A stretch of DNA of 64,000 nucleotides from Sinomicrobium pectinilyticum (GTDB lineage: Bacteria; Bacteroidota; Bacteroidia; Flavobacteriales; Flavobacteriaceae), in assembly GCF_003725735.1 (NCBI RefSeq), contig NZ_RJTM01000102.1, positions 36,710 through 100,709 on the forward strand, in the 5' to 3' direction. The stretch's first letter is position 1. Each line of letters begins with the position of its first letter. Made by a program: the position numbers and the translations under genes. Below are positions 1 through 8,802 of this stretch, piece by piece. Under the pieces are notes generated by a model. The model ran no database searches, was not told the origin of the DNA, and saw nothing but the letters and a program-made list of their open reading frames with translations.

Positions 1-136
1 GTATGTCTGATAAAGCCGGGCGCGAAGGAGAAGAAATTATTCTGGATAAAATTTTTTCCATATTATGTCGATGATCGCCTTGAACAGGAGGTGTTATGGT
101 CAAAAGAAGAAGACTATCTCCCAAAATCGGACTTCC

Positions 137-337
137 AAATCCGGGTTTAAAAGTTTCCAAACGGTAGCAAATAGTATCAGCCTGAATTATCGATCCATAC
201 TAAACTACTTTATAAACAGAAGCACCAATGCCTCTGCCAAATCCTTTAATACCAAAAGAAAAGCCCTTAGAGTACATTTTAGAGGGGTCAGGAATACAGA
301 GTTTACCTATTCAGACTATCTAGAATTTTTTGCCTAG
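137..337 (+). pseudogene. ISAon1-type transposase, C-terminal remnant
   Basis: The frame reads SGFKSFQTVANSI, then NRSTNASAKSFNTKRKAL and FRGVRNTEF. This matches my recollection of the conserved C-terminus of ISAon1-family (ISL3-like DDE) transposases, where NRSTNAxAESFNAKIKAF and FRGVRNxxFFLFRL are typical. Only about 65 residues align. The usual FFLFRL tail is replaced by a frameshifted run, and the part upstream of base 137 does not continue the transposase in the same frame, so this is a dead fragment. The catalytic core is absent from the window. A longer piece could lie left of base 1. Confidence 0.6.
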
Positions 338-391
338 TCCACAAATTTTGGGAATGATCCGAACTAATTCTGTCAGTAAAATTGTCAGTAT

Positions 392-429
392 AAAAAACAA
401 AAACCCTGTAAAATAAATACTTTACAAGG
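392..429 (-). terminator. Terminator of the tRNA-Gly/tRNA-Leu operon
   Basis: On the minus strand a 9-bp stem (CCTTGTAAA with TTTACAGGG, one G-T pair) and an 8-nt loop are followed by a T-rich tract. It starts about 9 bases after the tRNA-Leu 3' end, the expected place for an intrinsic terminator. Confidence 0.75.
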
Positions 430-437
430 CTTTTCTG

Positions 438-523
438 TACTCGGGGCGGGACTTGAACCCGCACGAACATTGCTGCTCATTGGATTTTAAGTCCAACGTG
501 TCTACCAATTCCACCACCCGAGC
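438..523 (-). tRNA. tRNA-Leu(TAA)
   Basis: The minus strand folds as a class II tRNA: acceptor GCTCGGG with CCCGAGT, a D-loop GGAATTGGTAGACACG typical of leucine tRNAs, an anticodon loop ACTTAAAAT with anticodon TAA, a variable arm, and a T-arm GGGTTCAAGTCCC. CCA is not encoded. It is the second gene of a two-tRNA unit behind tRNA-Gly. Confidence 0.97.
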
Positions 524-544
524 GTGAAATCAAATTATTTCAAC

Positions 545-612
545 AACTCCGGTGATTGAACCTTTCGACTGCGTTGCAGACAGACGAACTCAGGGTAAAC
601 TGGAGCCGAGAT
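545..612. repeat. Intergenic repeat-like spacer between the two tRNAs
   Basis: Read on the minus strand this spacer contains ACCCTGAGTTCGTCTG, GCAGTCGAAAGG and TTCAATCAC. The pattern resembles the short CCTGAGxxxAGTCGAAAGG elements scattered between genes in many Flavobacteriia. A related-looking stretch (GTCCCGAGCGGAGTGAC) sits inside the terminator at 24021-24092. No protein-coding signal is seen. Confidence 0.4.
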
Positions 613-614
613 CG

Positions 615-687
615 AGCGAAAAACGGGATTCGAACCCGCGACCTCCACCTTGGCAAGGTGGCGCTCTACCAACTGAGCTATTTTCGC
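615..687 (-). tRNA. tRNA-Gly(GCC)
   Basis: On the minus strand the acceptor GCGAAAA pairs with TTTTCGC, the D-arm is TAGCTCAGTTGGTAGAGC, the anticodon loop is CTTGCCAAG giving GCC, and the T-arm is GGGTTCGAATCCC. It is the first gene of the tRNA-Gly/tRNA-Leu unit and has a good promoter about 40 bases upstream. Confidence 0.97.
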
Positions 688-727
688 ATTTTATAAGAAC
701 GTACCCTTCCGGGGATTATTGCGGATG

Positions 728-757
728 CAAATTTAACGCTTTTCTATAAATAGCAAA
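728..757 (-). promoter_or_regulatory. Promoter of the tRNA-Gly/tRNA-Leu operon
   Basis: The minus strand reads TTTG (754-757), 18 bases, then TAAATTTG (728-735). This fits the Bacteroidota sigma-A consensus (-33 TTTG, -7 TAnnTTTG). The tRNA-Gly 5' end lies about 40 bases downstream. Confidence 0.75.
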
Positions 758-867
758 GAATTTTTTGAAAAAAGACTGCTTTTTTAACTGTAGTGTCCCG
801 ACTTTTTTGTGCATGATCCGCAATGCCGTTGAAAGTGAAACGATTAAGTTTTCTCTGGTGTCGGCCA

Positions 868-3474
868 TTATTTGGCTTTGCTGAGCATGCGTTTTATTTC
901 ATTCAGTTTCATCAATGCTTCCACAGGGGTTAGGGTGTCGATATCCGTATGCAATATTTCTTCGCGGATATCTTCGAGAAGAGGATCATCCAGGTTGAAG
1001 AAGCTCAGTTGCATATCGTCCTGTGCCGATTTCAGGTCGTCGGATAATTCGCCTGCGGAGTGGGATTTCTCCAGCTTTTTAAGGATTTTATTCGCTTTCC
1101 GGATGACCTGTTGCGGCATCCCGGCCATTTTGGCCACATGGATACCGAAGCTGTGTTCGCTGCCCCCGGGAACCAGTTTACGAAGGAAAAGTACCTTGTC
1201 TTTCAGTTCCTTTACCGATACGTTGTAGTTTTTTATCCGGGCGAAGGTCTCACTCATTTCATTGAGTTCGTGATAGTGCGTGGCAAAAAGTGTTTTTGCC
1301 TTGGAGGGATGTTCGTGCAGGTATTCGGAAATGGCCCATGCTATGGAAATTCCGTCATATGTACTGGTTCCCCGGCCTATTTCGTCCAGGAGTACCAGGC
1401 TGCGTTCCGAAATATTGTTCAGGATGGAGGCTGTTTCGTTCATCTCTACCATAAAAGTGGATTCTCCCATAGATATATTATCACTGGCCCCCACACGGGT
1501 GAAGATCTTGTCTACAATACCGATGCGTGCTTCATCGGCAGGGACAAAGCTTCCCATCTGTGCGAGAAGGACAATAAGTGCTGTCTGTCGCAGTATGGCC
1601 GATTTACCACTCATATTGGGTCCGGTGATCATAATGATCTGTTGTTCCTCCCGGTCAAGGAAAACATCATTGGCGATATACGCTTCGCCTATGGGCAGTT
1701 GTTTTTCGATAACGGGATGCCTTCCGTTCTTTATCTGCAGTTCGAAAGATTCATCTATTTGCGGGCAGGTGTAATGGTTTTCCCCGGCAAGCCGGGCAAA
1801 ACTGCTGAGGCAATCCAGTTGCGCCACCACTGCCGCATTGGCCTGCACAGGGGAAATGAACTGTTTCATCCATTCCACCAGTTGTGCGAACAATTGTTGT
1901 TCCAGTTGCAGTATTTTTTCTTCGGCACCCAGTATTTTCGCTTCGTATTCCTTCAACTCTTCCGTAATATAGCGCTCCGCGTTTACGAGGGTCTGTTTCC
2001 GGGTCCATTCTTCCGGCACCTTGTTTTTGTGCGCATTGCGGACTTCGATATAATAACCGAACACATTATTGGAGTCGATTTTGAGTGAGGGGATTCCCGT
2101 TCTTTGCGATTCCCGTTCCAGCATCCGGTCGAGATAATCTTTGCCCGAAAAGGCAAGGTTTCGCAATTCGTCGAGTTCTGCAGAGAATCCGGAAGCTATG
2201 GCATTGCCTTTCTGTATGTTTACCGGTGCTTCTTCGTGCAGGGTTTCTTTGATCTTGGCCCGCAGGGTATCGCATAAGTGCAGTTTGTCTCCCAGTAATT
2301 TCAATGCTTCTTCTCCGCTTTCCGATGCCAGGGCTTTTATCGGTACGATAGCTTCGAGCGAATTTTTGAGCTGGATGACTTCTCTGGGGTTGATCTTCCC
2401 TGTAGCTACTTTGGAAATCAGCCGTTCGATGTCGCCTATCTGCTTCACCTGGTTGCGTATTTTCTGTAATACGGTGTCATGCTCCAGGAAATACCGGACC
2501 ACGTGATGCCGTTGTTTTATTTTTCCGGCATTTTTCAGCGGCAGGGCCAGCCAGCGTTTCAGCATGCGGCCCCCCATTGGCGAAATGGTTTTGTCTATAA
2601 CATCAATGAGCGTTACGGCATTGGTGGCGGTGGAACTGTAGAGTTCCAGGTTGCGGATCGTAAAGCGGTCCATCCATATGTATTCATCCTCTGCGATGCG
2701 GTTTACGGAAGTAATGTGCTGGAGCTGGTTGTGCTGGGTCTCCGACAGGTAATGAAGTGCTGCGCCCGAAGCAATGATACCTTCTTCAAGATGGTCTATT
2801 CCGAAACCTTTTAACGAACTTGTTTTAAAATGGTTCGTAAGGGTTTCCATGGCAAAGTCTTCCTGGTAAACCCAGTCTTCCATAAAAAAGGAATGAAAAT
2901 CGTTTCCGAAGACGGAGAGGAATTCCTGTTTGTTCTTTTTGGACACCAGGACTTCACTCGGGTTGAAATTCCGCAACAGTTTGTCCGCGTATTCCGTATT
3001 TCCCCTGGAGGTCAGAAACTCCCCGGTAGAAATGTCGAGAAAAGCGAGGCCGATCTGTTTTTTACCGAAATGCAGGGCACAGAGAAAATTATTGGTCTTG
3101 GCATGTAAAATATCATCGTTCAGGGCCACACCGGGCGTTATGAGTTCGGTGACGCCCCGTTTTACGATCTTTTTGGTAAGTTTCGGGTCTTCCAGCTGGT
3201 CGCATATGGCTACGCGCTCCCCGGCCTTTACCAGTTTTGGCAGGTAAGTGTTGAGGGAATGGTGGGGAAAACCGGCCAGTTCACTACGGTCTCCGCCATT
3301 GTTGCGGTGCGTCAGTACAATGCCCAGTATGCCGGCGGCCTTTACAGCATCTGCCCCGAAGGTCTCGTAAAAGTCCCCCACACGGAACAGGAGCAGGGCA
3401 TCCGGGTATTTTGCCTTGATCTGGTTGTACTGCTTCATTAACGGCGTTTCCTTCTTACTTTTTGTCGATGCCAA
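868..3474 (-). CDS. mutS: DNA mismatch repair protein MutS
   Basis: MutS recognises mispairs in the cytoplasm and starts mismatch repair with MutL. The N-terminal mismatch-binding motif [10 protein letters not shown] (Phe-x-Glu) is near residue 30. Connector, lever and clamp domains follow, then the ATPase with Walker A GPNMSGKS, Walker B region [16 protein letters not shown] and FATHYHEL. Length is about 868 residues, normal for the family. The frame is open to 3546, but that longer version begins at a TTG inside a C/G hairpin. I prefer the TTG at 3474, giving [17 protein letters not shown], which looks like other flavobacterial MutS N-termini; ATG 3438 is the alternative. It stands alone, divergent from the methyltransferase gene. 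Confidence 0.96.
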   Translation of the reverse strand: MASTKSKKETPLMKQYNQIKAKYPDALLLFRVGDFYETFGADAVKAAGILGIVLTHRNNGGDRSELAGFPHHSLNTYLPKLVKAGERVAICDQLEDPKLTKKIVKRGVTELITPGVALNDDILHAKTNNFLCALHFGKKQIGLAFLDISTGEFLTSRGNTEYADKLLRNFNPSEVLVSKKNKQEFLSVFGNDFHSFFMEDWVYQEDFAMETLTNHFKTSSLKGFGIDHLEEGIIASGAALHYLSETQHNQLQHITSVNRIAEDEYIWMDRFTIRNLELYSSTATNAVTLIDVIDKTISPMGGRMLKRWLALPLKNAGKIKQRHHVVRYFLEHDTVLQKIRNQVKQIGDIERLISKVATGKINPREVIQLKNSLEAIVPIKALASESGEEALKLLGDKLHLCDTLRAKIKETLHEEAPVNIQKGNAIASGFSAELDELRNLAFSGKDYLDRMLERESQRTGIPSLKIDSNNVFGYYIEVRNAHKNKVPEEWTRKQTLVNAERYITEELKEYEAKILGAEEKILQLEQQLFAQLVEWMKQFISPVQANAAVVAQLDCLSSFARLAGENHYTCPQIDESFELQIKNGRHPVIEKQLPIGEAYIANDVFLDREEQQIIMITGPNMSGKSAILRQTALIVLLAQMGSFVPADEARIGIVDKIFTRVGASDNISMGESTFMVEMNETASILNNISERSLVLLDEIGRGTSTYDGISIAWAISEYLHEHPSKAKTLFATHYHELNEMSETFARIKNYNVSVKELKDKVLFLRKLVPGGSEHSFGIHVAKMAGMPQQVIRKANKILKKLEKSHSAGELSDDLKSAQDDMQLSFFNLDDPLLEDIREEILHTDIDTLTPVEALMKLNEIKRMLSKAK

Positions 3475-3536
3475 TGTTTTTTCTGGTTTTTCTGGTTTCT
3501 TATTCTTTGGTTGCCGGGTGTTTTGCACCCCTCCTG

Positions 3537-3553
3537 TCCCCCTCAAAGGGGGA
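3537..3553. repeat. Short perfect hairpin upstream of mutS
   Basis: TCCCCCT CAA AGGGGGA is a perfect 7-bp stem with a 3-nt loop about 65 bases before the preferred mutS start. It has no T-tract on either side, so it is not an obvious terminator. It makes the longer mutS reading frame, which would start inside it, unlikely. Confidence 0.5.
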
Positions 3554-3677
3554 GTAACGCTTTTTTAAAGAATTAAGGTGCCCCTTCTTCCTAACTCCTT
3601 TTTGATAAGGGCGAATTTATGAATAATTTTATCCGTTTGAAATTTTTTGTTCACAGTAAAAGCCCCGATCCCGGGGT

Positions 3678-3707
3678 TTTGTATTGGATGACAAAAGGTT
3701 AATTTTG
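3678..3707 (+). promoter_or_regulatory. Promoter of the TrmH-like methyltransferase gene
   Basis: TTTG (3678-3681), 18 bases, then TAATTTTG (3700-3707), a clean match to the Bacteroidota promoter. The start codon follows 30 bases later. A small GC hairpin (3663-3676, CCCCG/CGGGG followed by TTTT) lies just upstream and may insulate the divergent genes. Confidence 0.7.
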
Positions 3708-3737
3708 CATTGCATTGTGGAACGAAAAAAAGCAAGT

Positions 3738-4277
3738 ATGCGAAAACTGAAGAACAGTGAACTGGGACGTCTACAGGTAGAAGAATTTAAAAATACGGTA
3801 AAGACCCCTTTGATCGTTATTCTCGACAATATAAGAAGCCTTAATAATATAGGGTCCGTCTTCCGGACAGCCGATGCCTTCCGGATCGAAAAGATATATC
3901 TTTGTGGTATAACGGCCACCCCTCCGCATAAGGATATCCATAAAACCGCTCTTGGCGCTACTGACAGTGTAGACTGGGAGTATGTGAAAGATACCCATGT
4001 GCTTGTGAACAGATTAAAAACGGAAGATGTTGTTACCGTGGCTATAGAACAGGCGGAAAATGCGGTGATGCTTAATGACTTTACTCCGGAAAAGGGTAAA
4101 AAATATGCGGTGATCTTCGGGAATGAAGTAAAAGGAGTGGAGCAGGAAGTAGTGTCCGGTTGTGATATGGTTATAGAAATACCGCAATACGGGACCAAGC
4201 ATTCCCTGAATATTTCGGTAAGCGCCGGGGTAGTGCTGTGGGACCTTTTTAATAAGATAGGAACGGTACATCAATAA
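3738..4277 (+). CDS. TrmH/SpoU family RNA 2'-O-methyltransferase
   Basis: A SAM-dependent RNA ribose methyltransferase of the SPOUT class, acting in the cytoplasm; the target nucleotide (rRNA or tRNA) cannot be told. The three SpoU motifs are all visible: N-IGSVFRTADAF, then FGNEVKGV, then IPQYGTKHSLNISVSAGVVLWD at the C-terminal knot. The frame is open from 3684, but ATG 3738 (MRKLKNSELGR) gives 179 residues, the usual size for the single-domain enzyme, and sits correctly behind the promoter at 3678-3707. The pentapeptide-repeat gene starts 11 bases downstream and is probably cotranscribed. Confidence 0.9.
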   Translation: MRKLKNSELGRLQVEEFKNTVKTPLIVILDNIRSLNNIGSVFRTADAFRIEKIYLCGITATPPHKDIHKTALGATDSVDWEYVKDTHVLVNRLKTEDVVTVAIEQAENAVMLNDFTPEKGKKYAVIFGNEVKGVEQEVVSGCDMVIEIPQYGTKHSLNISVSAGVVLWDLFNKIGTVHQ

Positions 4278-4288
4278 CAGGGGGGAGC

Positions 4289-4852
4289 ATGCTTTTTTAT
4301 GATAAAATTTTCGAGAATACGGATTTTTCCGTGGAGCCGCCGGAAAAGGGCGAATATGAGGATTGTTCGTTTGTACGCTGCAACTTTTCCCGTGCGGACC
4401 TGTCCGGGATTGATTTTTTCGAATGCCGTTTTTCGCATTGCGACCTCAGTATGGTAAAGCCGGTGCATACAGCTTTCCGGGATGTCTCTTTTGAACATTG
4501 CAAGCTGCTGGGAGTCTCTTTTGACCAGTGCAACGATATCCTGCTTTCTTTCCGCTTCGGGAATTCTGTTCTGGATTTTTCTTCTTTCCACCGCATGAAG
4601 TTGAAAGGAATTCATTTTAAAGACTGCAAACTGGAAGGGGTGGATTTTAGTGAATGCGATCTGCAAAATGCCGTTTTTGAAAACTGTGACCTTAGCGGGG
4701 CGGTTTTTGAAAATACCAACCTCGGGGGCGCCGATTTCCGGACTTCATTCAATTTTTCGATAGACCCCGACGGGAACTGCCTTCGGAAAGCCAGGTTTTC
4801 TATGGACGGGGCAGCCAGGTTACTGGAGAAATACGGCGTTATTCTGGACTAA
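4289..4852 (+). CDS. Pentapeptide-repeat protein, Qnr-like
   Basis: 187 residues built almost wholly of A/C(D/N)LxF-type pentapeptides (CNFSRADLSGIDFFECRFSHCDL near residues 30-55; DFSECDLQNAVFENCDLSGAVF near 120-140). They are interrupted near residues 70-105 by a less regular stretch that could form a loop or linker. This predicts a right-handed quadrilateral beta-helix. Size and layout resemble chromosomal Qnr/MfpA-like DNA mimics that can protect gyrase, but that role is inference only; many such proteins have unknown function. Probably in an operon with the upstream methyltransferase (11-base gap). Confidence 0.85.
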   Translation: MLFYDKIFENTDFSVEPPEKGEYEDCSFVRCNFSRADLSGIDFFECRFSHCDLSMVKPVHTAFRDVSFEHCKLLGVSFDQCNDILLSFRFGNSVLDFSSFHRMKLKGIHFKDCKLEGVDFSECDLQNAVFENCDLSGAVFENTNLGGADFRTSFNFSIDPDGNCLRKARFSMDGAARLLEKYGVILD

Positions 4853-4861
4853 ATCAGTTTC

Positions 4862-5602
4862 TTATTCTTTCGGAACATAGGCCTCTTCGTATCGTGACCA
4901 TATTTCGTAGATAGGTTTGCCGGCAGAACTTTTGCCACTATGGTGCCATTTACCGTCTTTTACCTCGTAGTTGAATTCCAGCGAAGCGCCGACCCTGCTG
5001 TTATCCCTGGAAAAGAATGTGATCTGCTCCGTATATTTTCCGTCCTCAGCAGTATAAGTACCGCCGCCGGTACCGTGGAATTCTTTGGTCCCGGAATTAA
5101 AGGCGACCCATTGGAACCTTCCGCCACTCAATATTTTTATCGTCCGCCGGTCACCGGGGGTCATCTCTCGTACTTCTCCCTCTGTATTAGCCCTTCCGGT
5201 AATGACCCAGTTACCGGTAAGGTCGTCTTTTTGGCCGGATAACCTGGTCCATGTTTCGGTACCTCCGTTTGCCTGCTTCAGGACGATCTGTTTATCGGTT
5301 GCAGCCAGCGAGTAGGTTTGTTTCTTCCCTATCTTTTCCGGGTCGGTTGTATAAAAATCGGGTATTTCCGTGTATTCATCCTCTTCCAGTAAATATTCTC
5401 CTCCGCCCGTATCCGTAAATTCATTGTTATCCGTTTTTTTGCCCCCGAAGGCAAAATATCCGTCCTGGTAGATGCGGATGTATTCCACATTATTGATTTC
5501 CGTTCCGTTTTTGTGGGTCAGCTTCCACGACCCCTCCAGTTTCTGGGCGTAGAAGGTCCCGGAGGAAAAAAATACGAGTAGTAAGACAGGTATATGTTTC
5601 AT
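4862..5602 (-). CDS. Secreted protein with two tandem lipocalin-like halves
   Basis: 246 residues with an N-terminal signal peptide ending at FYAQ. The mature part holds two similar halves, about residues 21-125 and 128-240. Each opens with L.G.W, has a central G.F/FxF strand, a TGGGxY turn and then a YTE motif. This duplicated beta-rich pattern resembles small lipocalin-like or META-type periplasmic domains of Bacteroidota. I do not recognise a function. It is convergent with the pentapeptide-repeat gene (9-base gap) and monocistronic. Confidence 0.75.
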   Translation of the reverse strand: MKHIPVLLLVFFSSGTFYAQKLEGSWKLTHKNGTEINNVEYIRIYQDGYFAFGGKKTDNNEFTDTGGGEYLLEEDEYTEIPDFYTTDPEKIGKKQTYSLAATDKQIVLKQANGGTETWTRLSGQKDDLTGNWVITGRANTEGEVREMTPGDRRTIKILSGGRFQWVAFNSGTKEFHGTGGGTYTAEDGKYTEQITFFSRDNSRVGASLEFNYEVKDGKWHHSGKSSAGKPIYEIWSRYEEAYVPKE

Positions 5603-5768
5603 GATTTCAGGTATTTGCTATGTCTAGTAAAGATACGTTTTTTTTATTTTTTGTCCTTGGGGAAAAAATGAACCTTGAAAAGGATTCCGTAAACCGGACG
5701 GATTTTATTCAGAAAATATAATTTCCCGGGCCCGGTGTTCTTTTCCGGATAAAGTTCGGGGAATACAC

Positions 5769-5776
5769 TATTTTTG
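5769..5776 (+). promoter_or_regulatory. Possible -7 box for the HipA-like/DUF3037 pair
   Basis: TATTTTTG matches TAnnTTTG and lies 20 bases before the kinase start codon. No clear TTTG is found 18-20 bases upstream, only TTTTC at 5741-5745, so the promoter assignment is tentative. Confidence 0.4.
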
Positions 5777-5795
5777 TCAGAGAAAACCGGAAAGA

Positions 5796-6587
5796 ATGTC
5801 TTCTGTGGAAATTAGAGATGTAAAAGTCACCCGTTATATCACTCCCCTAAGAGAAGGAGGGTCCCTGCCCGCAATTGCCGAGGCCGATGACGGATTTAAG
5901 TACGTGGTGAAATTCCGCGGTGCCGGCCACGGCGTGAAAGCATTGATCGCAGAGATGCTGGGAGGTGAAATTGCCCGGAAACTGGGACTTAAAGTCCCGG
6001 AAATAGTATATGCGGAGTTGGATGAAGCCTTTGGCCTTACCGAAGGGGATGAAGAGATTCAGGACCTGCTCCGCGAAAGCCGCGGACTTAATATTGGTAT
6101 CCATTTTTTATCCGGGGCCATTAACTTTGACCCGGTAGCTGTACGGGTGGATGGGGAACTGGCGTCGAAAATTGTCTGGCTCGATGCCTTTATTACCAAT
6201 ATAGACAGGACTTTCCGGAATACCAATATGCTTCTCTGGCACAAAGAGGTGTGGCTTATAGATAACGGGGCTGCTTTTTATTTTCATCATTCTTGGAACA
6301 ATTGGGAACAACAGGCAAAGACGCCTTTTACTTACATCAAGGACCATGTATTACTTCCGCAGGCAGATATGCTGGATGAAGTGGATGAGAAGTTCCGGGA
6401 AATACTGACCGGTGAAGTACTGAGAGAGATCGTGGACCTTATACCGGAAACGTGGTTGCAGTGGGAACAATCCGAAGAAACGCCGGAACAGATACGCGAA
6501 ATATACTTTCGCTTTTTAACTACGAGACTGACCCACTCCGGAATTTTTATAAACGAAGCAAAGAATGCGAGAAATGCTGTTGTATGA
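5796..6587 (+). CDS. Compact HipA-like protein kinase
   Basis: 263 residues related to the kinase core of HipA-type Ser/Thr kinases. Visible features: an early Y-V-V-K-F-R lysine strand (ATP-binding Lys near residue 38), EMLGGEIARKLGL helix, a catalytic-loop-like NIDRTFRNTNMLL (Asp near 132, Asn near 137) and LIDNGAAF as the metal-binding DxG equivalent. It is much shorter than classical HipA (about 440 residues), and no HipB-like HTH gene adjoins it. Instead it overlaps a DUF3037 gene by 23 bases, a pairing I recall from other bacteria. Substrate unknown; toxin activity is not established. Confidence 0.8.
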   Translation: MSSVEIRDVKVTRYITPLREGGSLPAIAEADDGFKYVVKFRGAGHGVKALIAEMLGGEIARKLGLKVPEIVYAELDEAFGLTEGDEEIQDLLRESRGLNIGIHFLSGAINFDPVAVRVDGELASKIVWLDAFITNIDRTFRNTNMLLWHKEVWLIDNGAAFYFHHSWNNWEQQAKTPFTYIKDHVLLPQADMLDEVDEKFREILTGEVLREIVDLIPETWLQWEQSEETPEQIREIYFRFLTTRLTHSGIFINEAKNARNAVV

Positions 6588-6948
6588 ATATGCGGTAATA
6601 AGGCTGGTGCCTAAGGTAGAACGGGAAGAATTCCTTAATGTGGGGGTTATACTTTATTGCAAACAACAGGCTTTCCTGAAAACCTTATACCATATTAACG
6701 AAGAAAAACTAAAGTGTTTTGCGTGTGAAACGGCTGTAGAGCAACTGAGGGAAAACCTGGAATCCTTTGATAAGATAAGCAGGGGAAGTAAAGACGGAGG
6801 CCCTATCGCCCGGTTAGACCTGGCATCGCGTTTCCGGTGGCTTACCGCAATGAGGAGCTCTGTTATCCAGACTTCAAGGCCCCATCCCGGTTTTAGTTCC
6901 GACCCGGAAGAAACGCTGCAACGGTTGTTTGAAGAACTGGTGCTGTAA
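6565..6948 (+). CDS. DUF3037 protein, partner of the HipA-like kinase
   Basis: 127 residues beginning MREMLLYEYAVIRLVPKVEREEFLNVGVILYC, the DUF3037 signature (YxVIRxVPxxEREEFxNVGVIL). It overlaps the kinase gene by 23 bases in another frame, so translation is probably coupled and the two proteins may act together. No catalytic motif is evident, and the biochemical function is unknown. The ATG at 6565 is supported by the conserved N-terminus starting almost immediately. Confidence 0.85.
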   Translation: MREMLLYEYAVIRLVPKVEREEFLNVGVILYCKQQAFLKTLYHINEEKLKCFACETAVEQLRENLESFDKISRGSKDGGPIARLDLASRFRWLTAMRSSVIQTSRPHPGFSSDPEETLQRLFEELVL

Positions 6949-7091
6949 GGGAAGTAAAGGTTGTGTAGTTTTTAGTTCTGAGTTTCTTAGTTGGTAGTTC
7001 GGAGTGATCTTTGCCGGAAGTCGGTTTTTTGTATTTAAAGAAGTATTATCTTCTCCTCCATAACACCAAAACTCCCAACTCCCAAACTAAT

Positions 7092-7121
7092 AAAAAAAAG
7101 GGACTCAATTGCTTGAATCCC
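7092..7121 (-). terminator. Terminator of the folK-dNK gene
   Basis: On the minus strand GGGATTCAA, loop GCAA, TTGAGTCCC (one mismatch) is followed by eight T residues. It lies about 105 bases after the stop codon of the folK fusion gene. The 277-base gap 6949-7225 contains nothing else I can support. Confidence 0.75.
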
Positions 7122-7225
7122 GGAGGTTGGATTATGAAAAAGTTAGTTAGTTAGCTTCAATACCGGTACTAATTTAAAATAACCTTTTTAAAAAATGCAA
7201 ATAAAAGTTAAAAAAGTTGTAATTT

Positions 7226-8359
7226 CTACACTTCGTCTTTGAAATTGTGTATTTTATCGATAACGTAATGGTAGTCGTTCTTGTTTTGAACAAAATCCAG
7301 TTCCGATACATCCAGGATGAGTACATTCGGATACTGATGGGTTTTAATGAAATCCAGGTAGCCTTTGTTTATCTTTTCCAGATAGTCCGGCGGAATGTTC
7401 TGCTCGTATTTTCTTCCCCTTTTTTTGATGTTCTGCAATAACTTATCCGTGTCCTGATAGAGATAAACATATATGTCCGGTTTGGTCACTTCCCTGTACA
7501 TGAGATCGAATAATTTCCGGTACAAACGGAACTCATCTTCAGCCAGGGTAACATTGGCAAATATCAGTGATTTGAAAATGTCGTAATCGCTTACCATAAA
7601 GTTGGAAAACAGGTCGGGCTGTGAGGTGTCGTCTGTGAATTGCTGGTAGCGGTCGGCCAGGAAAGACATTTCGAGGGGAAAGGCATAGCGGTTGCGGTCT
7701 TCATAGAATTTGGGCAGGAAAGGGTTGTCCGCAAAGCGTTCCAGGATGAGCTTACCGTTAAAATCTTCTGCTATTTTGGTGGCCAGGGTAGTTTTTCCGG
7801 AGCCTATGTTACCTTCTATTGCGAGGTAATGAAGCGAGGCAAAAGGATTTTTCCCCACCGGTTTCAGGTTGTGTGAAGTCATATCGATTTCACTGTTATC
7901 CGGGCATTCCTCCAGTAACTGCATCACGGTTTTTTGCAGCTCCGGATGTATTTTTCCGGGAGCAATATCCGCGAGTGGATGTAATACGAACCGCCGGTTG
8001 GGAATCTGCGGATGAGGTATCATGAGGTGGTCGGACCGGATGACTTCATCTCCGTAAAACAGGATATCGATATCAATGGTCCTGGGTTGATATCCTTTTT
8101 CCTCCGAGCGGACCCTTCCCAGTTTTTTTTCCGTTTCCAGGATGTGGAATAGCAGTTCCTGCGGTTGCATGGAGGTTTCCACGGCAATACACGCATTCAG
8201 GAAATCTTCACCGGAAAATCCCCAGGCCGGTGTCTGGTATACTCCGGAACAGGCAGTTACTTTCAATTCATTGCCCTTTTCCAGGTATGTTACCGCATGT
8301 TGAAGGTGTTGTATTTTATTCCCGAGATTGCTTCCTATGGATAAATATGCGCGTTTCAT
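7226..8359 (-). CDS. folK: HPPK (FolK)-deoxynucleoside kinase fusion
   Basis: A bifunctional 377-residue protein. Residues 1-155 are 2-amino-4-hydroxy-6-hydroxymethyldihydropteridine pyrophosphokinase of folate synthesis: SIGSNLGNK at the start, VYQTPAWGF, and GYQPRTIDIDILFYGD. Residues 175-377 are a deoxynucleoside/deoxyadenosine kinase-like domain of nucleotide salvage with P-loop GNIGSGKTT (about 183-191), LERFADNPFL and the Arg-rich lid KKRGRKYEQN. I recall this fusion as standard for Bacteroidota. The gene is monocistronic and divergent from sppA. Confidence 0.93.
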   Translation of the reverse strand: MKRAYLSIGSNLGNKIQHLQHAVTYLEKGNELKVTACSGVYQTPAWGFSGEDFLNACIAVETSMQPQELLFHILETEKKLGRVRSEEKGYQPRTIDIDILFYGDEVIRSDHLMIPHPQIPNRRFVLHPLADIAPGKIHPELQKTVMQLLEECPDNSEIDMTSHNLKPVGKNPFASLHYLAIEGNIGSGKTTLATKIAEDFNGKLILERFADNPFLPKFYEDRNRYAFPLEMSFLADRYQQFTDDTSQPDLFSNFMVSDYDIFKSLIFANVTLAEDEFRLYRKLFDLMYREVTKPDIYVYLYQDTDKLLQNIKKRGRKYEQNIPPDYLEKINKGYLDFIKTHQYPNVLILDVSELDFVQNKNDYHYVIDKIHNFKDEV

Positions 8360-8802
8360 TATGCAAAATAACTAAAAGAAACCAACATAAACGAGATAAT
8401 GAGGGGGTAAAAAAAACGGAAAATGACTTTGTTCACCAACGGGTTTTAATACCGGCTATGGATGGAGGTAAAAGTTGTGGGGTAGGGAGTCCATTAATCG
8501 GAACGGAAGGTGTGACGGAGCCCGCCGGGAACTTTTAACAGCAGATTTGCAAATATCTATGGGGATTGAAAATTTCGGGAGACCATTTACCGTAAGTATG
8601 GGGTAAGTGCCCGTCCCGTATGGTCCGGGAGGCGGATTACTCCGACGGGAACAGAAACGGACCGGAATTTACATATTGTCACAGACCGTAAATCCGTTTA
8701 TACCGATCGTAATTCATAGAACGAAAAGATTATCTTTGTGGAGCATAGTAGATAAATACGGTGCGAACGAGTTTTTTACCGCAAGTAATACGCAATTGAA
8801 CA
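8360..8802. other. Long intergenic region between folK and sppA
   Basis: 443 bases between divergent genes. The only supported signal is TATCTTTG at 8731-8738, a -7-like box 64 bases before sppA, without a convincing -33 element at the right distance. I find no gene, tRNA or recognisable riboswitch. Confidence 0.4.

Noticed and set aside
1060..2088. 342-codon plus-strand frame across mutS
   Set aside because: It is antisense to a clear mutS with intact motifs and shows no recognisable domain.
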